DNA from: Verrucomicrobiota bacterium
GTDB taxonomy: Bacteria > Verrucomicrobiota > Verrucomicrobiia > Opitutales > UBA953
Direction of reading: 5' to 3'
DNA: 64,000 nucleotides
NCBI GenBank assembly: GCA_030830965.1
Contig: JAURLX010000004.1
Location: forward strand, 248,001-312,000
The notes under the pieces were generated by a model. It searched no databases and was not told the DNA's origin. It saw nothing but the letters and a program-made list of their open reading frames with translations. Made by a program: the position numbers and the translations under genes. Positions 63,796 to 64,000 of the stretch are shown here, in pieces (position 1 is the first letter of the stretch; each line of letters starts with the position of its first letter).

Positions 63796-64000
63796 TTAGG
63801 CCGTCTTCTTGCCCTCCTTGCGGCGGACGTACTCGCCCTCGACGCGCACGCCCTTGCCCTTGTAGGGCTCGACCGGCTTGTAGAGCTTGATGGAGGAGGC
63901 CACTTGACCGACCATGTGGCGGTCCGGACCGGAGATGACCAGCTTGGTGCCGTCGGTGACCTCGACCTTCACGCCCTCGGGGATGGTGTACTGGATGGGG
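63796..64000 (-). CDS. rplF: 50S ribosomal protein L6 (C-terminal part, truncated by window edge)
   Basis: Only the last 68 codons lie inside the window. They read PIQYTIPEGVKVEVTDGTKL, then VISGPDRHMVGQVASSIKLY, YKGKGVRVEGEYVRRKEGKK and end at TAA. The KPVEPYKGKGVR segment is the conserved C-terminal L6 motif that contacts the sarcin-ricin loop region. Order rplF-rplR-rpsE-rplO-secY is standard. Confidence 0.93.
   Translation of the reverse strand, partial: PIQYTIPEGVKVEVTDGTKLVISGPDRHMVGQVASSIKLYKPVEPYKGKGVRVEGEYVRRKEGKKTA

Overview
The window is a GC-rich chromosomal segment from a Gram-negative bacterium. Evidence for two membranes: an outer-membrane beta-barrel, a polysaccharide-export lipoprotein, a lipoprotein M48 protease, a DUF481-type barrel and a murein-tripeptide ligase (Mpl) of diaminopimelate peptidoglycan. 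The type III glutamine synthetase, the extended ribosomal proteins S5 and S11 and the overall gene content suggest Verrucomicrobiota, probably Opitutae-like. This is inference; no 16S rRNA is present. Almost everything is core genome. I see no insertion sequence, prophage, CRISPR array or rRNA gene. No gap between genes exceeds about 200 bases.

Layout. Positions 1-3001 (minus): a truncated secreted protein, a DUF423 membrane protein and ClpC. 3136-5749 (plus): an ATGA-coupled trio of DHH phosphoesterase, TruB and RibF, a fragment of the familiar rbfA-truB-ribF region. 5738-8777 (minus): a secreted beta-helix protein, Mpl and HPF. 8818-12000: a short-chain dehydrogenase converging on recN-yggS. 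12125-15076: a LysR regulator converging on a two-gene operon of unknown function. 15199-17001: SppA. 17008-22096 (minus): a polysaccharide export operon of beta-barrel, short OPX lipoprotein, Wzc-like tyrosine kinase and M48 lipoprotein. 22224-35086 (minus): the classical tRNA-Thr-tuf-tRNA-Trp-secE-nusG-rplK-rplA-rplJ-rplL-rpoB-rpoC run, closed by a strong terminator. 35190-40833: an AT-rich orphan gene, an HtrA-type protease and SMC, divergent from rpsU. 41310-43466: type III glutamine synthetase behind a candidate sigma-54 promoter. 43592-48414: a DUF481 protein, protoporphyrinogen oxidase, an MFS transporter and a DUF362 protein. 48616-56680 (minus): malate dehydrogenase, a DnaQ-like exonuclease, HrpB, a YfcE-type phosphoesterase, DnaX, GuaA and a zinc-ribbon protein, tightly packed and often overlapping by ATGA. 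56752-64000 (minus): the distal spc and alpha ribosomal operons from rplF to rplQ, without rpmD, adk, infA or rpmJ.

The points most worth a second look are: a complete dnaX frameshift cassette (upstream AGGGAG, a run of nine A, a downstream hairpin); the sigma-54 promoter with inverted repeats before glnN; the short OPX protein paired with a separate barrel and a kinase with a Gly-Tyr-rich N-terminus; the conserved but uncharacterised 481-residue protein with its membrane partner; and a tiny ORF with a perfect ribosome binding site over a long hairpin.
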